Source: Aquimarina macrocephali JAMB N27 (GTDB lineage Bacteria; Bacteroidota; Bacteroidia; Flavobacteriales; Flavobacteriaceae). From it: DNA of 64,000 nt. Below the pieces are notes generated by a model. The model was not told the origin of the DNA. It made no database searches and saw only the letters and a program-made list of their open reading frames with translations. Each line of letters starts with the position of its first letter. The stretch's first letter is position 1. Shown piece after piece: positions 63,501 to 64,000 of this stretch. The stretch is taken from contig NZ_JACA01000042.1 in the NCBI RefSeq assembly GCF_000520995.1, positions 1 to 64,000 on the forward strand, written 5' to 3'. Position numbers and translations under genes: made by a program.

Positions 63501-63614
63501 GTGGTTCCTAGTAGAAAAGTTGAACACCAATCAGCACAATTTTTACCAATAGAAGGAAAAGGGTTTAGTTATATTAAATTTGAAATTAATACCTATATCG
63601 GAGCACCAAATTAA
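60525..63614 (+). CDS. large multispanning GT-C/PTPS-related-like membrane protein
   Basis: The protein is 1029 residues. Residues about 8-420 and 560-640 hold around 12 membrane segments. The first loop contains ESTYDALIHLFFGNHYANN and then GFTVMGYPPLVHQ, a D-x-x-x-H plus PPL pattern of GT-C-type or 6-pyruvoyl-tetrahydropterin synthase-related membrane proteins. After about 640 come two soluble parts: an NTF2-like region (VTESYYDALDFKEFERAYSY) and a beta-rich part with FxLYD-like strands (IIECRDQYSLIGEIQNIDNI). It may transfer a lipid-linked sugar made by the divergent GT2. It overlaps the next start by one base (TAATG), so the two are probably coupled. Confidence 0.65.
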   Translation: MDKTTNKYLISALLIGVVFHGTTIFFTLESTYDALIHLFFGNHYANNWFEPWNYSWYTGFTVMGYPPLVHQSIGLFSYIGGLKFGLFTVAIIAIILFITGIYRFALVLTSNRKVAGYTAILAVFSSAFIETLHIFGQLPSIIGLSILLHALPEIYLWLKIGKYKYLLNALSLLAVTVTSHHVTPIFGMVFFIFPLIGMVIMDVSKEKAGSYKEIRFLMFLQSFLSLFKRIVGFGFGSLLLIIVCILPYWINTKNNPITQVPIPHGSRDNFFEVTSSGLIFFLIPWGILLFLLPYIWYRFYSKRYLFFGLSITLLTILGTGGTTPIPRIMLGENAFNILTLDRFTLWASIMALPMFGEFSYRFIEGDLKQKIQERYGSVYHRVLGGLFTGVLVFTTFFTMSLGYFRPSQPQKIKMLPILNFLSQDQHDQWRYLPLGFGDQMAWLSAQTKAMTVDGNYHSARRLPELTTRAVERLENSKFRGVEGIGSLQQFLTVPEKYNLKYVFSNDKFYDPILYFCGWQRLRQLENGIMVWEKLNVPPLSSILPKEDVPTFQKLMWGLIPLCTVLLAFIINIQLIWIHALKAKHKSFPVYFKYGIHYKGFQKSIFKASYLWGFLMLIFTGYGFYLIYIKNVKQISPVNVTESYYDALDFKEFERAYSYLDPKSDKTMDQYMLEVAVTDGLLSSYAKLDEINVDIIAQTDSTAKAKVITYWITPLEKIDKIFYHKLIKYGKKWFVKPLPYDLDIPPDQLFAENITAFYNHGRRRVSSEQTYHEDVLKQPVLEVLSAKIIECRDQYSLIGEIQNIDNIPADVVITGTLYNSNDEKLARYNAKHQMKHKLMPKEITSFRINFEGIAWIDKEDHKPKTFDPDQFTAMKFDEKPAKFNLQCAGNVTTVDLYKGVAINELSIKNDHVEGVLFNSGLEEVTIPLLLVSYYNKDHELVWVDHQYLPEGIRPQRKQYFDYRLLDLSGVNTINKDLKNVFVNGLLNTLISSKVVPSRKVEHQSAQFLPIEGKGFSYIKFEINTYIGAPN

Positions 63615-64000
63615 TGAAGCTAAGAAAGAAACATATTATTCTACTACTGCTAGAGTCATTAATTTGTACCATAAGTATAGCTTTTACGACTGTTCTAGAA
63701 AAAACAGACGAAGTTTCTGCAGTGTTATTAACCAAAGAAAGAGTGTTTGAAGCAGGAAATACTATTGTGTTAGATTTTAAACTTAATACGCCTGTTAGGA
63801 CTCAACTTTTTATACATTCTTCTTTTGGAAGTAATGTAATCGATTCTGATGAACAGAATACAGCTCATTTTGTCGTTCCAGAGTTTATGGCAAAGAAAAA
63901 AGGGTTAGTATCGTATACCTTACTTGGTGGGTCAGGGAGTTTATATGAAGGTGAAATACGAATCATACCTAATACCAAAACAAAAGTGCATTTAGAATCC
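63614..64000 (+). CDS. membrane-anchored protein, cut by the window edge
   Basis: The ATG at 63614 shares its first base with the stop codon of the previous gene. The frame stays open for 129 codons to the end of the window. A basic start and one hydrophobic segment (IILLLLESLICTISIAF) precede a beta-rich part (FEAGNTIVLDFKLNTPVRTQ). The end of the gene is missing. I do not recognise a family; the topology suggests a periplasmic protein working with the upstream membrane protein. Confidence 0.6.
   Translation, partial: MKLRKKHIILLLLESLICTISIAFTTVLEKTDEVSAVLLTKERVFEAGNTIVLDFKLNTPVRTQLFIHSSFGSNVIDSDEQNTAHFVVPEFMAKKKGLVSYTLLGGSGSLYEGEIRIIPNTKTKVHLES

Noticed and set aside
1-64000. CRISPR arrays, insertion sequences or restriction-modification genes
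   Set aside because: No regularly spaced identical repeats, transposase motifs or methyltransferase/endonuclease motifs were seen on reading the window.

Overview
The window looks like a chromosome segment of a marine Flavobacteriia member of the Bacteroidota (an Aquimarina- or Kordia-like organism is a guess). Reasons: AT-rich DNA, a SusC/SusD pair, TAnnTTTG promoter elements instead of clear Shine-Dalgarno sites, many secreted lipoproteins, and a TonB-linked hydroxamate siderophore locus. No rRNA, tRNA, CRISPR array, transposase or integrase was seen.

Region 1 (1-13.4 kb) is accessory DNA. About a dozen unrelated genes, all on the plus strand, are separated by structured intergenic elements. 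These elements start with AAC, end with GTT and have imperfectly complementary ends: about 160-168 bp (635, 1219, 2341, 3068), about 100-125 bp (8141, 8980, 9166, 11292), and compact 43-46 bp forms (5308, 12471). This resembles an integron-type cassette array without a visible integrase. It carries a TPM-domain lipoprotein, a WGR-LRR protein, a membrane AraC regulator, an S41 peptidase, a frameshifted LytTR regulator next to a CPBP protease, a class III nucleotide cyclase, a ChbG/YdjC-type deacetylase and several small secreted proteins. A truncated lipoprotein and a gene remnant lie at element borders.

Region 2 (13.6-31.8 kb, minus strand) is bounded by a perfect 34-bp palindromic terminator. 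It is a probable operon of a 3989-residue LysM-containing protein, a 1201-residue beta-rich protein and two related beta-sandwich proteins, with a small winged-helix regulator upstream. I cannot assign a function; this is the best candidate for an undescribed system.

Region 3 (32.0-40.2 kb) has an S24/HTH repressor with operator-like repeats, a SusC/SusD pair with a secreted phosphodiesterase-like enzyme, and a DUF5694-like lipoprotein.

Region 4 (40.4-59.2 kb) is an iron-acquisition locus. A nine-gene operon holds a PLP decarboxylase, an N-hydroxylase, an MFS exporter, a fused GNAT-NIS synthetase, a separate GNAT and a separate NIS synthetase. It continues with a fatty-acid-hydroxylase-like enzyme, a membrane acyltransferase-like protein and an RpfF-like crotonase. 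Next come a flavodoxin, a small Cys-rich protein, an AraC regulator, a TonB-dependent receptor, and DUF4374- and DUF4198-like proteins. Three promoters share a TTTATTTAGA-type operator and two also share a CGTCATTT box, suggesting joint control by an iron repressor and the local AraC protein.

Region 5 (59.3-64 kb) has a polyprenyl-phosphate-type GT2, a divergent large multispanning GT-C/PTPS-related-like membrane protein, and the start of a further gene cut by the window edge.
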